Of a DNA stretch of 64,000 bases, positions 16,521-25,461 are shown piece after piece. The translations under genes and the position numbers were made by a program. Location of the stretch: contig CAZKKI010000027.1 in assembly GCA_964553325.1 (NCBI GenBank), positions 1 to 64,000 of the forward strand, in the 5' to 3' direction. Each line of letters starts with the position of its first letter. Position 1 is the first letter of the stretch. The notes under the pieces were generated by a model, which made no database searches, was not told the DNA's origin, and saw nothing but the letters and a program-made list of their open reading frames with translations. The DNA comes from BMS3ABIN04 sp964553325. GTDB lineage: Bacteria > Bacteroidota > Ignavibacteria > Ignavibacteriales > Melioribacteraceae.

Positions 16521-17684
16521 ATGAAAATTCATGAATATCAAGCAAAAGAAATTCTGCAAAAATTTAACGTTGCAGTACCGAAAGGAATTGTTGCGTTTAC
16601 GCCGGATGAAGCTGTTGCCGCAGCTAAAAAAATCGGCGGAAAAGTTTGGGTGGTTAAGGCACAAATCCACGCCGGCGGAAGGGGAAAAGGCGGCGGCGTT
16701 AAACTTGCAAAAAATTTAAGGGAAGTAAGAAAACTTGCAAAAGAAATACTTGGAATGCGATTGGTAACGCATCAAACCGGTCCCGAAGGAAAAATAGTAA
16801 AAAGAATTTTAATCGAACAAGGCGTAAATATCGATAGAGAACTGTACGTCGGCATTACTCTCGATCGCGCTCAATCGAAAAACGTTGTTATGGCTTCCAC
16901 CGAAGGCGGTGTTGAAATTGAAAAAGTTGCCGCAGAAACCCCCGAGCTGATTTTAAAAGAAACAATCGATCCCGCACTTGGAATGCAACCTTATCAAGCC
17001 CGTAAACTGGCTTTCGGTTTGGGATTGAGCGGTGTGCAATTTAAAAACGCCGTTAAATTTTTAATGGCTCTGTACAATGCTTACGAAGCAACCGACGCTT
17101 CAATCGCCGAAATCAATCCTCTCGTTGTAACAAAAGAAGGTGAGGTTATCGCTCTCGATGCAAAAATGAACTTTGACGATAATGCACTTTACCGACATCC
17201 CGAAATCGTTGCTTACCGCGACTTGGACGAAGAGGAAGAACTTGAAATCGAAGCTTCTAAGTACAATTTGAATTATATTAAACTTGACGGCAACGTCGGC
17301 TGTATGGTTAACGGAGCCGGCTTGGCAATGGCTACGATGGATATTATTAAACTTGCCGGCGGTGAACCCGCCAACTTTTTGGACGTCGGCGGAACGGCAA
17401 ACAAAGAAACCGTTGCAAACGGATTTAAAATCATTCTTTCCGATCCCAATGTTAAAGCCATATTAATCAATATCTTCGGCGGTATCGTAAGATGCGACAG
17501 AGTAGCACAAGGCGTTGTCGATGCGGTAAAGGAGGTTAAAGTTGAACTTCCGATAGTGGTCAGGTTAGACGGAACAAATGCCGAAGAAGGAAGAAAATTA
17601 CTCGAAAAATCCGGCTTGAACTTCGAAGTTGCAGCAACCTTAAAAGATGCGGCGGAAAAAGTTACAAGCGTGCTTTCCAATTAA
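16521..17684 (+). CDS. sucC: Succinyl-CoA synthetase beta subunit
   Basis: A 387-aa ATP-grasp protein, the nucleotide-binding subunit of succinate-CoA ligase in the citric acid cycle (succinyl-CoA + ADP/GDP + Pi to succinate + NTP + CoA). It starts MKIHEYQAKEILQ. AQIHAGGRGKGGGVKLA near 47-63 and GNVGCMVNGAGLAMATMD near 255 are family hallmarks, and GGIVRCDRVAQGV near 322 is the conserved ligase segment. The length is normal. The alpha subunit gene sucD is not adjacent, so the subunits are encoded apart. ADP versus GDP use cannot be decided. Confidence 0.95.
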   Translation: MKIHEYQAKEILQKFNVAVPKGIVAFTPDEAVAAAKKIGGKVWVVKAQIHAGGRGKGGGVKLAKNLREVRKLAKEILGMRLVTHQTGPEGKIVKRILIEQGVNIDRELYVGITLDRAQSKNVVMASTEGGVEIEKVAAETPELILKETIDPALGMQPYQARKLAFGLGLSGVQFKNAVKFLMALYNAYEATDASIAEINPLVVTKEGEVIALDAKMNFDDNALYRHPEIVAYRDLDEEEELEIEASKYNLNYIKLDGNVGCMVNGAGLAMATMDIIKLAGGEPANFLDVGGTANKETVANGFKIILSDPNVKAILINIFGGIVRCDRVAQGVVDAVKEVKVELPIVVRLDGTNAEEGRKLLEKSGLNFEVAATLKDAAEKVTSVLSN

Positions 17685-17691
17685 ATTTATT

Positions 17692-17724
17692 AAACCCAAC
17701 TTCTTTAAGAGGTTGGGTTTTTAT
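17692..17724 (+). terminator. Terminator between sucC and priA
   Basis: A 9-bp stem, AAACCCAAC (17692-17700) with GTTGGGTTT (17712-17720), has an 11-base loop and a T-rich 3' side. The A-rich left side means it could also serve the convergent priA transcript. Confidence 0.85.
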
Positions 17725-17751
17725 TTTTTCGTTAATCACATCTGTTTTTAA

Positions 17752-20217
17752 TCAAATAATACTCTGCGGATCAATATCGATGGAGAGCTTTACATCGCGA
17801 TATCGCGATTTTTGTTTAAAATCAACATAGGCATCAAAGATCGCCCGCCTTAATTCTTTGCCGCCCGGATCTTTTGCTTTCGGGCTTTTCACAATCAAGT
17901 GGAACCGGTACTGCCCTTTCAATTTGGCTATTATTGCTTCGGTCGGCGGAGCAACGATAAGCACCTTTGTTCTTTTTTGTAAGTAATTATAAAAATCATT
18001 TATTGCCCCGCGAGCTTTGTTTTCATATTCGTTTTTGGTTTCAATTAATCCCAATCTTGAAAACGGGGGATAGTTACTCTGCATACGCAATTTGATTTCG
18101 TTCTCGTAAAATCCGAAATAATCGTTTTGAAGTACTTTCTGCAAAACAAAATGCTTGCTGTTTTGTGTTTGGATAATAACTTCGCCTTCGATTTTGCTTC
18201 TTCCCGCACGCCCCGAAACTTGTGTGAGTAATTGGAAAGTTCGCTCGTCCGCCCGAAAATCGGGAAGCCACAAAGTCGTTTCCGCAGAAATAACTCCGAC
18301 TAACGTAACGTTAGCGAAATCCATTCCCTTCGAAACTATTTGAGTGCCGAGGAGAATATCGATTTCCCCTTTTCTGAAACGATTTAAAATTATACCCAAC
18401 TTTCCTTTTCTATCGAGTGTGTCCGAATCAATCCGTTCGATTCTTGCATTCGGGAAATGATATTCCAATTCGTCTTCCACCCTTTGCGTTCCGGTTCCGA
18501 AAAATTTAATTTCCACCGAGCCGCATACCGGACAAGCGCGCGGAACGGGTTTTGTATTTCCGCAATAGTGGCACTTTAAAATGTTTTTGCTGATATGATG
18601 TACCATCGAAACGGAACAGTCCTCGCACATTTCAATATGTCCGCAATCTTCGCAATAAACTTGAGTGGCAAATCCGCGTCTGTTTTGCAAAATAATAACC
18701 GATTCTTTCTTTTTTAATCTGTCACTTATTGCTTCCAAAAGCGTGTGAGAAAATACGCCGGTAACCCGTTTCTTTTTATTTTCAACAATCATATCTACCA
18801 AACGGATTTGCGGAAGTTTTGCCGAATCTACGCGCTCTTTCAGTTCAACAAGTTTGAATTTCCCTTTTGTCGCATTGTACATGCTCTCCACCGAAGGAGT
18901 TGCGGAGCCCAATATTACCGGACACGAATTGAATTTTGCTTTTACTATTGCCGTGTCCCTCGCTTGATATTTCGGGGTTTGATCATACTGTTTATAACTT
19001 TGATCATGTTCTTCGTCAACCACTATTAACCCTAAATTTTCAATCGGCGAAAACAATGCGGAGCGCGGACCGATAACAACTTTATATTTCCCCTTTATTA
19101 TTCCCCGCCACGAATCGTATTTTTCACCGAGCGACATACGGCTGTGCATCACCGTTACGTTTTCCTTGAAATGATTGTAAAACCTCGACGTGATTTGCGG
19201 TGTTAGCGAAATTTCCGGAACTAATATCAATACGTTCAATCCTTTTTTCAAAGCAAGCTTTGCAAGTTCGATGTACACTTGGGTTTTTCCGCTTCCCGTT
19301 ACGCCGTGTAATAAATACGCACGGAATTCCTTTTTTTCTATCAAGTCGGAAATTTCCTTAACTATCGATTTCTGCTCGTCGGTTAATTCGAACCTTACCA
19401 ATTTCTCGGAATAAGTTTCCTTATAAACACGCTCAACCTCTTTATCGAAAACTTCTATCAATCCTTTTTTTACCAATGCCGCCAACGTAGCATGTGACGT
19501 TTTTGTTTTTTGTAACAATTCGCTTTGGGCAATACTTTTTTCTTTTTGCGAAATCAGTTCGAGCAAAACAACCACTTGTTTCGGGGCTTTCGATTCCAGC
19601 TCGGGAATAGCCGCATAAATCTTATCAATATCACAAGCTATTTTAACATATTTAACTTTTTTAACTTTTACTTTCGGATCTTCAATTTTATCTAAAATTG
19701 TAAGCGCTCCGTTTTTTTCAAGCGTTTTTAATTGAGAGTGAATGGATTTTTTCTTTAAAATTTTCTGTAGCGTGGAAATTTTATATACTTCTTTTTCCGA
19801 AAGAAGCTGTAACAATTTTGTTCTGACCGTATTTTTCTTCTTTTCCTTTCCCAAAAGCTCTCGGCAATAATTCTTATCGGCAACAACAACTTTTTTCGAT
19901 TCAATTTCGGAACCGTAGGGAATCGAGTTTTTAATTGCTTCGCCTAGCGAGCTGATGTAGTAATCGGCAACCCATTGATAAAACTTTAACGATTCTTTCG
20001 AAAAAATCGGGATTTCATCTAGAACATCTTGAATTTTCTTTATTCCCTTTTCGACCTTAGTTGTTTCGGTAACATTTATAACATAACCCGTTAAAGTTCT
20101 TTTCCCGAAAGGAACAACAACCCGTATCCCAACCTTTACCGAATTCTCAAGTTGAGAGGGGATCGAATACGTAAAAGCGTTTCTGAATGGCAACGGAAAT
20201 ACAACTTCGGCAAACAT
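17752..20217 (-). CDS. priA: Primosomal protein N' (replication restart helicase PriA)
   Basis: An 821-aa superfamily 2 DNA helicase that reloads the replisome at collapsed forks. The N-terminal 3'-DNA-binding domain covers about 1-105, followed by a winged-helix-like region. Walker A is GVTGSGKT at 305-312 and Walker B is DEEH at 401-404. The zinc-binding part has paired Cys-x2-Cys sites (CEDCGHIEMCEDC, CHYCG, CPVCG), so both zinc sites appear complete. SGRAGR near the C-terminal helicase lobe is intact. It lies 17 bases downstream of the LD-carboxypeptidase gene on the same strand. The length is slightly above the E. coli protein. Confidence 0.96.
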   Translation of the reverse strand: MFAEVVFPLPFRNAFTYSIPSQLENSVKVGIRVVVPFGKRTLTGYVINVTETTKVEKGIKKIQDVLDEIPIFSKESLKFYQWVADYYISSLGEAIKNSIPYGSEIESKKVVVADKNYCRELLGKEKKKNTVRTKLLQLLSEKEVYKISTLQKILKKKSIHSQLKTLEKNGALTILDKIEDPKVKVKKVKYVKIACDIDKIYAAIPELESKAPKQVVVLLELISQKEKSIAQSELLQKTKTSHATLAALVKKGLIEVFDKEVERVYKETYSEKLVRFELTDEQKSIVKEISDLIEKKEFRAYLLHGVTGSGKTQVYIELAKLALKKGLNVLILVPEISLTPQITSRFYNHFKENVTVMHSRMSLGEKYDSWRGIIKGKYKVVIGPRSALFSPIENLGLIVVDEEHDQSYKQYDQTPKYQARDTAIVKAKFNSCPVILGSATPSVESMYNATKGKFKLVELKERVDSAKLPQIRLVDMIVENKKKRVTGVFSHTLLEAISDRLKKKESVIILQNRRGFATQVYCEDCGHIEMCEDCSVSMVHHISKNILKCHYCGNTKPVPRACPVCGSVEIKFFGTGTQRVEDELEYHFPNARIERIDSDTLDRKGKLGIILNRFRKGEIDILLGTQIVSKGMDFANVTLVGVISAETTLWLPDFRADERTFQLLTQVSGRAGRSKIEGEVIIQTQNSKHFVLQKVLQNDYFGFYENEIKLRMQSNYPPFSRLGLIETKNEYENKARGAINDFYNYLQKRTKVLIVAPPTEAIIAKLKGQYRFHLIVKSPKAKDPGGKELRRAIFDAYVDFKQKSRYRDVKLSIDIDPQSII

Positions 20218-20234
20218 CGGGTTATTCCAATTAT

Positions 20235-21287
20235 TTAATCTTTAACTGCTTTTTCGAGCAACGTCAACGTCTGATTCCCCACATCCAACCGCGCATTAAT
20301 TCCAACGGGCAAAGTGAATTTATTTTCAATGTGACCGAACGAAAGCCCGTAAATAACGGGAACGCCAAGATTGTAAAGTCTGTCGTACAAAACTTCCGGT
20401 AGAGTGAACGACTTGCTGAACGAAGGATCTTTCTCTTTGACTCTGCAATTCTTAAAAACTCCCAGTGCTATTCCGGCTATATCATCGAATTTGCCGGCTT
20501 GAATTAATTGGGTTAACATTCTGTCTATTCTGTACGGTTCTTCGCCAACATCTTCGAGAAATAAGATTTTACCTTTGGTATCGACGTCGTATGGTGTTCC
20601 TATCAACGAAACCACAATCGAAAGGTTGCCACCGACCAATTCACCTTCAGCCACACCCGAACGTATCGGAATTATCTTGTATAATTCATCGTTACCCTCG
20701 TCAACGGCGCTTTTCATTTCAAAGTTCCGTTCGGGTTGCATCAAAACATTTTTCAAGTTATCAACGGAAAATTCGTTAAAGGTCGATATGCCGACGGGAC
20801 CGTGAAAACAAACAACTCCGGTTTGAGAATAAATTCCGTAAAGTAACGCTGTTATATCGCTATAGCCTATAAGAACTTTCGGGTTTTGTTTGATTATTGA
20901 ATAATTCAAAAAAGGCAGAATTCTGGAACACCCGTAACCTCCGCGTGCGCAAACAATTCCTTTTACATCACTATCGGCAAACATCCCGTTCACATCATCC
21001 GCCCTTTGTTTGTCGGTTCCGGCAAGATAACCGAAACGCGCCAAGATATTTTCCGAATACTTAACGTTAAATCCCAGATCTTTTAAATTTGTAATAGACT
21101 CGTTTAACTCGTCTTCGGTTATAAAACTGCCCGGCGCAATAAGTCCGATAGTATCCCCTTTGTTTAATTTCGGGGGAAGTATTTTCCGCGCAATAAAATT
21201 GTCGTCTTCCCGCGCAAAGGATTTTATTCCGCCCAAACCGGCAAGCGTTACCGCCGATACGCTTTTAATAAAATTTCTTCTTCTCAT
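20235..21287 (-). CDS. S66-family LD-carboxypeptidase with Tat-type signal
   Basis: A 350-aa serine peptidase of the LdcA/MccF family, which removes the terminal D-Ala from muropeptide tetrapeptides. The predicted catalytic triad is Ser143 in GYSDIT, Glu245 in FLEDVGEEPYRIDR and His319 in GLSFGHIENKF. The N-terminus MRRRNFIKSVSAVTLAGLGG is a twin-arginine-like export signal. The well-known LdcA is cytoplasmic, so an exported copy is unusual. It heads a two-gene minus-strand unit with priA. The neighbouring muropeptide genes at 10.7-14.7 kb suggest cell-wall turnover. Confidence 0.92.
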   Translation of the reverse strand: MRRRNFIKSVSAVTLAGLGGIKSFAREDDNFIARKILPPKLNKGDTIGLIAPGSFITEDELNESITNLKDLGFNVKYSENILARFGYLAGTDKQRADDVNGMFADSDVKGIVCARGGYGCSRILPFLNYSIIKQNPKVLIGYSDITALLYGIYSQTGVVCFHGPVGISTFNEFSVDNLKNVLMQPERNFEMKSAVDEGNDELYKIIPIRSGVAEGELVGGNLSIVVSLIGTPYDVDTKGKILFLEDVGEEPYRIDRMLTQLIQAGKFDDIAGIALGVFKNCRVKEKDPSFSKSFTLPEVLYDRLYNLGVPVIYGLSFGHIENKFTLPVGINARLDVGNQTLTLLEKAVKD

Positions 21288-21429
21288 TATTTTTCCTTGT
21301 CTTGAAAAGCAATCCGATTTTTATAACACAATATTACAAAATGCCCGTGTAAATAAATAATTATAAACATTGATTGTTAATTTCAGTTCTTTTATTTTTC
21401 TAAAACAATTTTCAAAAAATGAGGTGAAT

Positions 21430-21888
21430 ATGCGCAACGTATTAAAATTAATTTTGTTGACCGTTCTTTTCGTCTCGGTCGTTAAAGCCGAAGAAGGCAA
21501 ACATTACGGAAAGAAAATAACCTTGACCGAAAAAACGAAAGTTTCCGATATTCTTGCCAATCCGGAAAAATTTGTCGGCAAAAAAGTATTGATTGAAGGA
21601 ACCGTGGTTGACGTTTGCAAAAAAAGAGGATGTTGGATAAAAGTTGCCGCAGACGAAGGATACGGAACGATTCGAGTTAAAGTGAACGACGGCGAAATCG
21701 TTTTTCCTTTGGAAGCCAAAGGCAAAACCGCTTTGGTGGAAGGTGAAGTTTATTCTTTCGTCGTTAAAGATGAGGGGTGCGACGGGAATTGCGAGAAAGA
21801 GGAAAATCATAAAGATGAAAAATGCGAACACGAAAAAACAGAAAAAACTATCTATCAAATAAAAGGAATCGGTGCGATTATTAAATAA
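21430..21888 (+). CDS. Exported DUF4920-type protein
   Basis: A 152-aa protein starting at the ATG at 21430, chosen for the GAGGTG just upstream and the signal peptide (about 1-20) that follows. The same frame is open back to 21370, but that stretch has no signal. The mature part has a small beta domain of the DUF4920 type, with FVGKKVLIEGTVVDVC, then KKRGCWIKVA containing the family's CxxxxC pair, and an OB-fold-like strand pattern. A Cys/His/Glu-rich linker, CDGNCEKEENHKDEKCEHE, near 119-137 looks able to bind metal (inference). The function is unknown. It is closed by a UUCG-type terminator. Confidence 0.85.
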   Translation: MRNVLKLILLTVLFVSVVKAEEGKHYGKKITLTEKTKVSDILANPEKFVGKKVLIEGTVVDVCKKRGCWIKVAADEGYGTIRVKVNDGEIVFPLEAKGKTALVEGEVYSFVVKDEGCDGNCEKEENHKDEKCEHEKTEKTIYQIKGIGAIIK

Positions 21889-21917
21889 CCACCACCGATT
21901 TTGAAAGTAATTTCTAC

Positions 21918-21941
21918 AAGGTCGCTTCGGCGACCTTTTTT
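21918..21941 (+). terminator. UUCG-loop terminator after the DUF4920 gene
   Basis: A perfect 8-bp stem, AAGGTCGC with GCGACCTT, is closed by the very stable TTCG tetraloop and followed by a T run. Confidence 0.93.
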
Positions 21942-22014
21942 ATTGGGGAATAGAGACTAAGATTATTAAATTATAAAATTAAATTTCAAAATTTATCAAT
22001 CGAATACCAAAACT

Positions 22015-22569
22015 GTGAAGATACGTAAAATTATTAGAATTATTCATAGAGATTTAGGTTATATCAGCTTCGGATTAACTTTGGTTTATGCAATTTCCGG
22101 CATTGCCGTAAATCATGTGGACGACTGGAACCCGAATTACATAATTGAAAACACTTCACGTAAAATATCGCCGCTTCGAGATTCCTCATTCTCTAACAAC
22201 GAAGCCGTCTCACACGTATTAACACAGTTAAATATTACCGACGAACCTAAAAACAGTTTTCGCGCTTCACCCGATTCAATCGATATTTTTTTCCAAGGAA
22301 AAACTATTTCCGCCAACGTTAAAACCGGCACGGTAAAAATAGAAACGGTTAAAAGTCGGGCGGTGTTCCGGGAAACAAACTTTTTGCATTTAAATGCTCC
22401 GAAGAAATTATGGACTTACGTTGCCGATGCTTTTGCAGTTTCGTTAGCCGTTCTGGCATTTACGGGTTTGTTTATGATTAAAGGGCGGAAAGGGCTTTCG
22501 GGAAGGGGCAAATGGCTTACTGCCGCCGGCATCCTAATTCCTATAATTTTTTTAATAATTTATTTCTAA
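22015..22569 (+). CDS. PepSY-associated membrane-helix protein
   Basis: A 184-aa membrane protein with a GTG start. The first helix (RDLGYISFGLTLVYAISGIAVNH, here about 12-34) resembles PepSY-associated transmembrane proteins. A periplasmic part of about 90 residues follows, and then two more helices at about 137-155 and 166-183. His12, His34 and His125 (NFLHLNAPKKLWTY) are placed as in the heme- or flavin-handling members of the group (inference). It is not clearly co-transcribed with the M16 protease, since 71 bases lie between and a palindrome is in the gap. The partner and substrate are unknown. Confidence 0.82.
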   Translation: MKIRKIIRIIHRDLGYISFGLTLVYAISGIAVNHVDDWNPNYIIENTSRKISPLRDSSFSNNEAVSHVLTQLNITDEPKNSFRASPDSIDIFFQGKTISANVKTGTVKIETVKSRAVFRETNFLHLNAPKKLWTYVADAFAVSLAVLAFTGLFMIKGRKGLSGRGKWLTAAGILIPIIFLIIYF

Positions 22570-22590
22570 CGTTCTGAAACAATTTTGGCT

Positions 22591-22604
22591 TTTTGACGTC
22601 AAAA
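22591..22604. promoter_or_regulatory. Perfect 14-bp palindrome upstream of the M16 protease gene
   Basis: TTTTGACGTCAAAA is fully self-complementary and lies 37 bases before the ATG at 22641. It could be a dimeric regulator site. No regulator is identified. Confidence 0.35.
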
Positions 22605-22640
22605 GAATATAATTTTTCTTAAATAAAAACCCGAGGAGAG

Positions 22641-25379
22641 ATGAAACACTTAAAAAAACAAGCATTTTTTCTATTAATGCTTCTTTTCGTTCAATCTTCT
22701 TTCGCTCAAAAGATTGAAGATATCAATATTCCTTACAAAAAATTTGTTTTAAAAAACGGATTAACATTAATCGTACACGAAGATCACAAAGCACCGATAG
22801 TTGCCGTAAACGTTTGGTATCACGTCGGTTCGAAAAACGAAAAACCCGGCAAAACAGGTTTTGCTCATCTGTTCGAGCATTTGATGTTTAACGGCAGTGA
22901 AAACTTCGACGACGATTATTTTCAGGCGCTTGAGCGTGTAGGTGCTACCGACTTAAACGGAACAACCAATCAAGATAGAACAAACTATTTTCAGAATGTT
23001 CCCACTTCCGCATTCGATTTGGCATTATGGATGGAATCGGACAGAATGGGACATTTGCTTGGCGCCATAACTCAAGAAAAGCTTGACGAACAAAGAGGCG
23101 TTGTACAAAACGAAAAACGTCAAGGTGAAAATCAACCTTATGCAATTGCATACGAGTTGCTAACAAAAAATTCTTATCCCGCCGGTCACCCGTATTCATG
23201 GACTGTTATCGGCTCGATGGAAGATTTGGATGCCGCTTCGCTTGAAGACGTGCACGAATGGTTCAAAAAATATTACGGCGCCGCAAATGCAACTTTGGTA
23301 ATTGCGGGAGACGTTAACGCCGATGAAGTAAAAGAGAAAGTGGAAAAATATTTCGGTGATATTCAGCCGGGACCTCCTCTTTCCCGCCCGCAAGTAAACA
23401 TTGCAAAAATGAAAGGAACGAAACGCATTGTAGCCGAAGACCGCGTTCCGCAAGCAAGAATTTACAAGGTTTGGAATATACCGGAATGGAAAAGCAAAGA
23501 TGTGGTTTTGCTCGATTTGGCAAGCGATATATTGTCGAGCGGAAAAACTTCCCGATTGTATAAAAGATTGGTTTACGATGATCAAATTGCCACGGATGTT
23601 TATGCATATGTACATTCAAAAGAAATTGGCAGTCAATTCGCAATAGTTGCCACAGCAAAACCCGGAGTAGATTTGTCAACGGTAGAAAAAGCAATCGACG
23701 AAGAGATGGCTAAATTTCTTAATGAAGGTCCCACCGAAAAAGAACTGAAGCGAGTTAAAACACAATACTTTGCTTCTTTCGTTCGTGGAATCGAAAGAAT
23801 AGGCGGATTCGGCGGTAAATCCGATATTCTCGCTCAAAGCCAAGTGTTCGGCGGATCGCCCGATTTCTATAAAACCAAACTGAAACGGGTTAAAGCGGCA
23901 ACGGCGGAAGACATTAAGAACACTGCCGTTAAATGGCTTTCCGACGGTGTTCTAATCTTGGAAATTCATCCGTATCCGAAATACGAAACGGTACAAACCG
24001 ATGTTGACCGTTCGAAACTACCGGAAACGGGTACTCCGCCCGATGCAAAATTTCCGGCTATCGAACAAGCCACTTTAAGCAACGGAATGAAAATTTTGCT
24101 TGCCAACAGAAAAACCGTTCCGGTTGTTAATTTAACATTGATGTTCGATGCGGGGTATTCGGCCGATCAGTTCGCTTTGCCCGGAACCGCCAGTCTGGTT
24201 TCTTCGATGCTGGACGAAGGCACCAAAACAAGAAGTTCTTTGGAAATAAGTGAAGAATTAAGTATGCTCGGTGCGCGTTTGAGCTCTTACTCCGATTTGG
24301 ATATGTCATATGTAAGTTTGAATTCCCTCAAATCCAATTTGGATAAATCCCTCGATATTTTTGCGGATGTTGTTCTTAATCCGCAATTCCCTCAAAACGA
24401 ACTGGAAAGACTAAAGCAACAACGTTTGGCGCAAATTAAAAGGGAAAAAGCCACACCGATACAAATGGGATTGAGGGTATTCCCGAAATTCCTGTTCGGA
24501 GAAGGTCATGCTTATGCTTATCCGTTTACTGGTACGGGTTACGAATCGACCGTAGAAAAAATTACACGAGACGATTTGATTAAATTCCACCGAACATGGT
24601 ACAAACCGAACAACGCATACCTTGTGGTTGTAGGCGATATTACAATTGAAGAACTAAAAGACAAAATGGAAAATCTCTTCGGCGACTGGGAAAAGGGTGA
24701 AGTTCCTACAAAAAATATCGCTTTTGTCGAAAACAAAACAAAACCGGTGGTTTACTTACTGGATAAGCCGGCGGCTCAGCAATCGATTATTTTTGCCGGA
24801 GAAATTTTTCCGCCTAAAGCGGACAAAGACAACATAGCCATAGAAATAATGAACGACATTTTGGGCGGAACTTTTACATCGAGAATAAACATGAATTTAC
24901 GCGAAGACAAACATTGGTCGTACGGTTCACGCAGTCTGATACTCGGCGCAAAAGCACAACGTCCTTTTTTGGTTTTTGCTTTGGTACAAACCGACAAAAC
25001 GAAAGAATCGATGCAAGAAGTTTATAAAGAAGTTTCGCAATATGTATCAACCAAACCGGCAACAGAAGACGAGTTGAAAAAAATAAAGCTGAACCGAGTA
25101 TTGAGTTTACCTGGGAAATGGGAAACAATCCGTAGTGTAAGCGCTTCGTTAAGCGATTTGGTTAGATTCAATTTTCCGATGGATTTTTACGAAAAGTATC
25201 CTTCGTTAATCAAGAATCTTACCGTCGAACAAATAAGAAATGCGGCAAAACGCGTACTCAAACCCGAAAGTCTGGTTTGGGTTGTTGTAGGCGATAAAGA
25301 AAAAATCGGAAAAGGCTTAAACGAATTGGGATATGAAATAAAATACATTGACGTTGACGGAAACATAATCGAAAAATAA
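22641..25379 (+). CDS. M16-family zinc metalloprotease, exported, two-domain
   Basis: A 912-aa pitrilysin/insulinase-type protease with a signal peptide (about 1-22, ending SFAQ). The inverted zinc motif HxxEH is His76-Leu-Phe-Glu79-His80, and the third ligand fits Glu157, 77 residues after His80, as in the family. The second repeat (about 470-900) keeps the fold but lacks HxxEH, so it is the inactive partner half of a clamshell. Such proteins cleave peptides in the periplasm. AGGAG sits before the ATG. The gene is closed by the hairpin at 25400-25433. Substrates are unknown. Confidence 0.94.
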   Translation: MKHLKKQAFFLLMLLFVQSSFAQKIEDINIPYKKFVLKNGLTLIVHEDHKAPIVAVNVWYHVGSKNEKPGKTGFAHLFEHLMFNGSENFDDDYFQALERVGATDLNGTTNQDRTNYFQNVPTSAFDLALWMESDRMGHLLGAITQEKLDEQRGVVQNEKRQGENQPYAIAYELLTKNSYPAGHPYSWTVIGSMEDLDAASLEDVHEWFKKYYGAANATLVIAGDVNADEVKEKVEKYFGDIQPGPPLSRPQVNIAKMKGTKRIVAEDRVPQARIYKVWNIPEWKSKDVVLLDLASDILSSGKTSRLYKRLVYDDQIATDVYAYVHSKEIGSQFAIVATAKPGVDLSTVEKAIDEEMAKFLNEGPTEKELKRVKTQYFASFVRGIERIGGFGGKSDILAQSQVFGGSPDFYKTKLKRVKAATAEDIKNTAVKWLSDGVLILEIHPYPKYETVQTDVDRSKLPETGTPPDAKFPAIEQATLSNGMKILLANRKTVPVVNLTLMFDAGYSADQFALPGTASLVSSMLDEGTKTRSSLEISEELSMLGARLSSYSDLDMSYVSLNSLKSNLDKSLDIFADVVLNPQFPQNELERLKQQRLAQIKREKATPIQMGLRVFPKFLFGEGHAYAYPFTGTGYESTVEKITRDDLIKFHRTWYKPNNAYLVVVGDITIEELKDKMENLFGDWEKGEVPTKNIAFVENKTKPVVYLLDKPAAQQSIIFAGEIFPPKADKDNIAIEIMNDILGGTFTSRINMNLREDKHWSYGSRSLILGAKAQRPFLVFALVQTDKTKESMQEVYKEVSQYVSTKPATEDELKKIKLNRVLSLPGKWETIRSVSASLSDLVRFNFPMDFYEKYPSLIKNLTVEQIRNAAKRVLKPESLVWVVVGDKEKIGKGLNELGYEIKYIDVDGNIIEK

Positions 25380-25399
25380 AAGATATTCTTCCCTCGAAA

Positions 25400-25434
25400 A
25401 AAGCCCGGTTTTCTTTTAAGAATGCCGGGCTTTT
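25400..25434. terminator. Bidirectional terminator between the M16 protease gene and ahcY
   Basis: A 9-bp stem, AAAGCCCGG (25400-25408) with CCGGGCTTT (25425-25433), has T runs on both outer sides. It lies between convergent genes. Its left arm and loop start (AAAAGCCCGGTTTTCT) are identical to those of the hairpin at 47692-47718. Confidence 0.9.
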
Positions 25435-25461
25435 GTTTTATAAATAAAGTTCGGGAAAATC

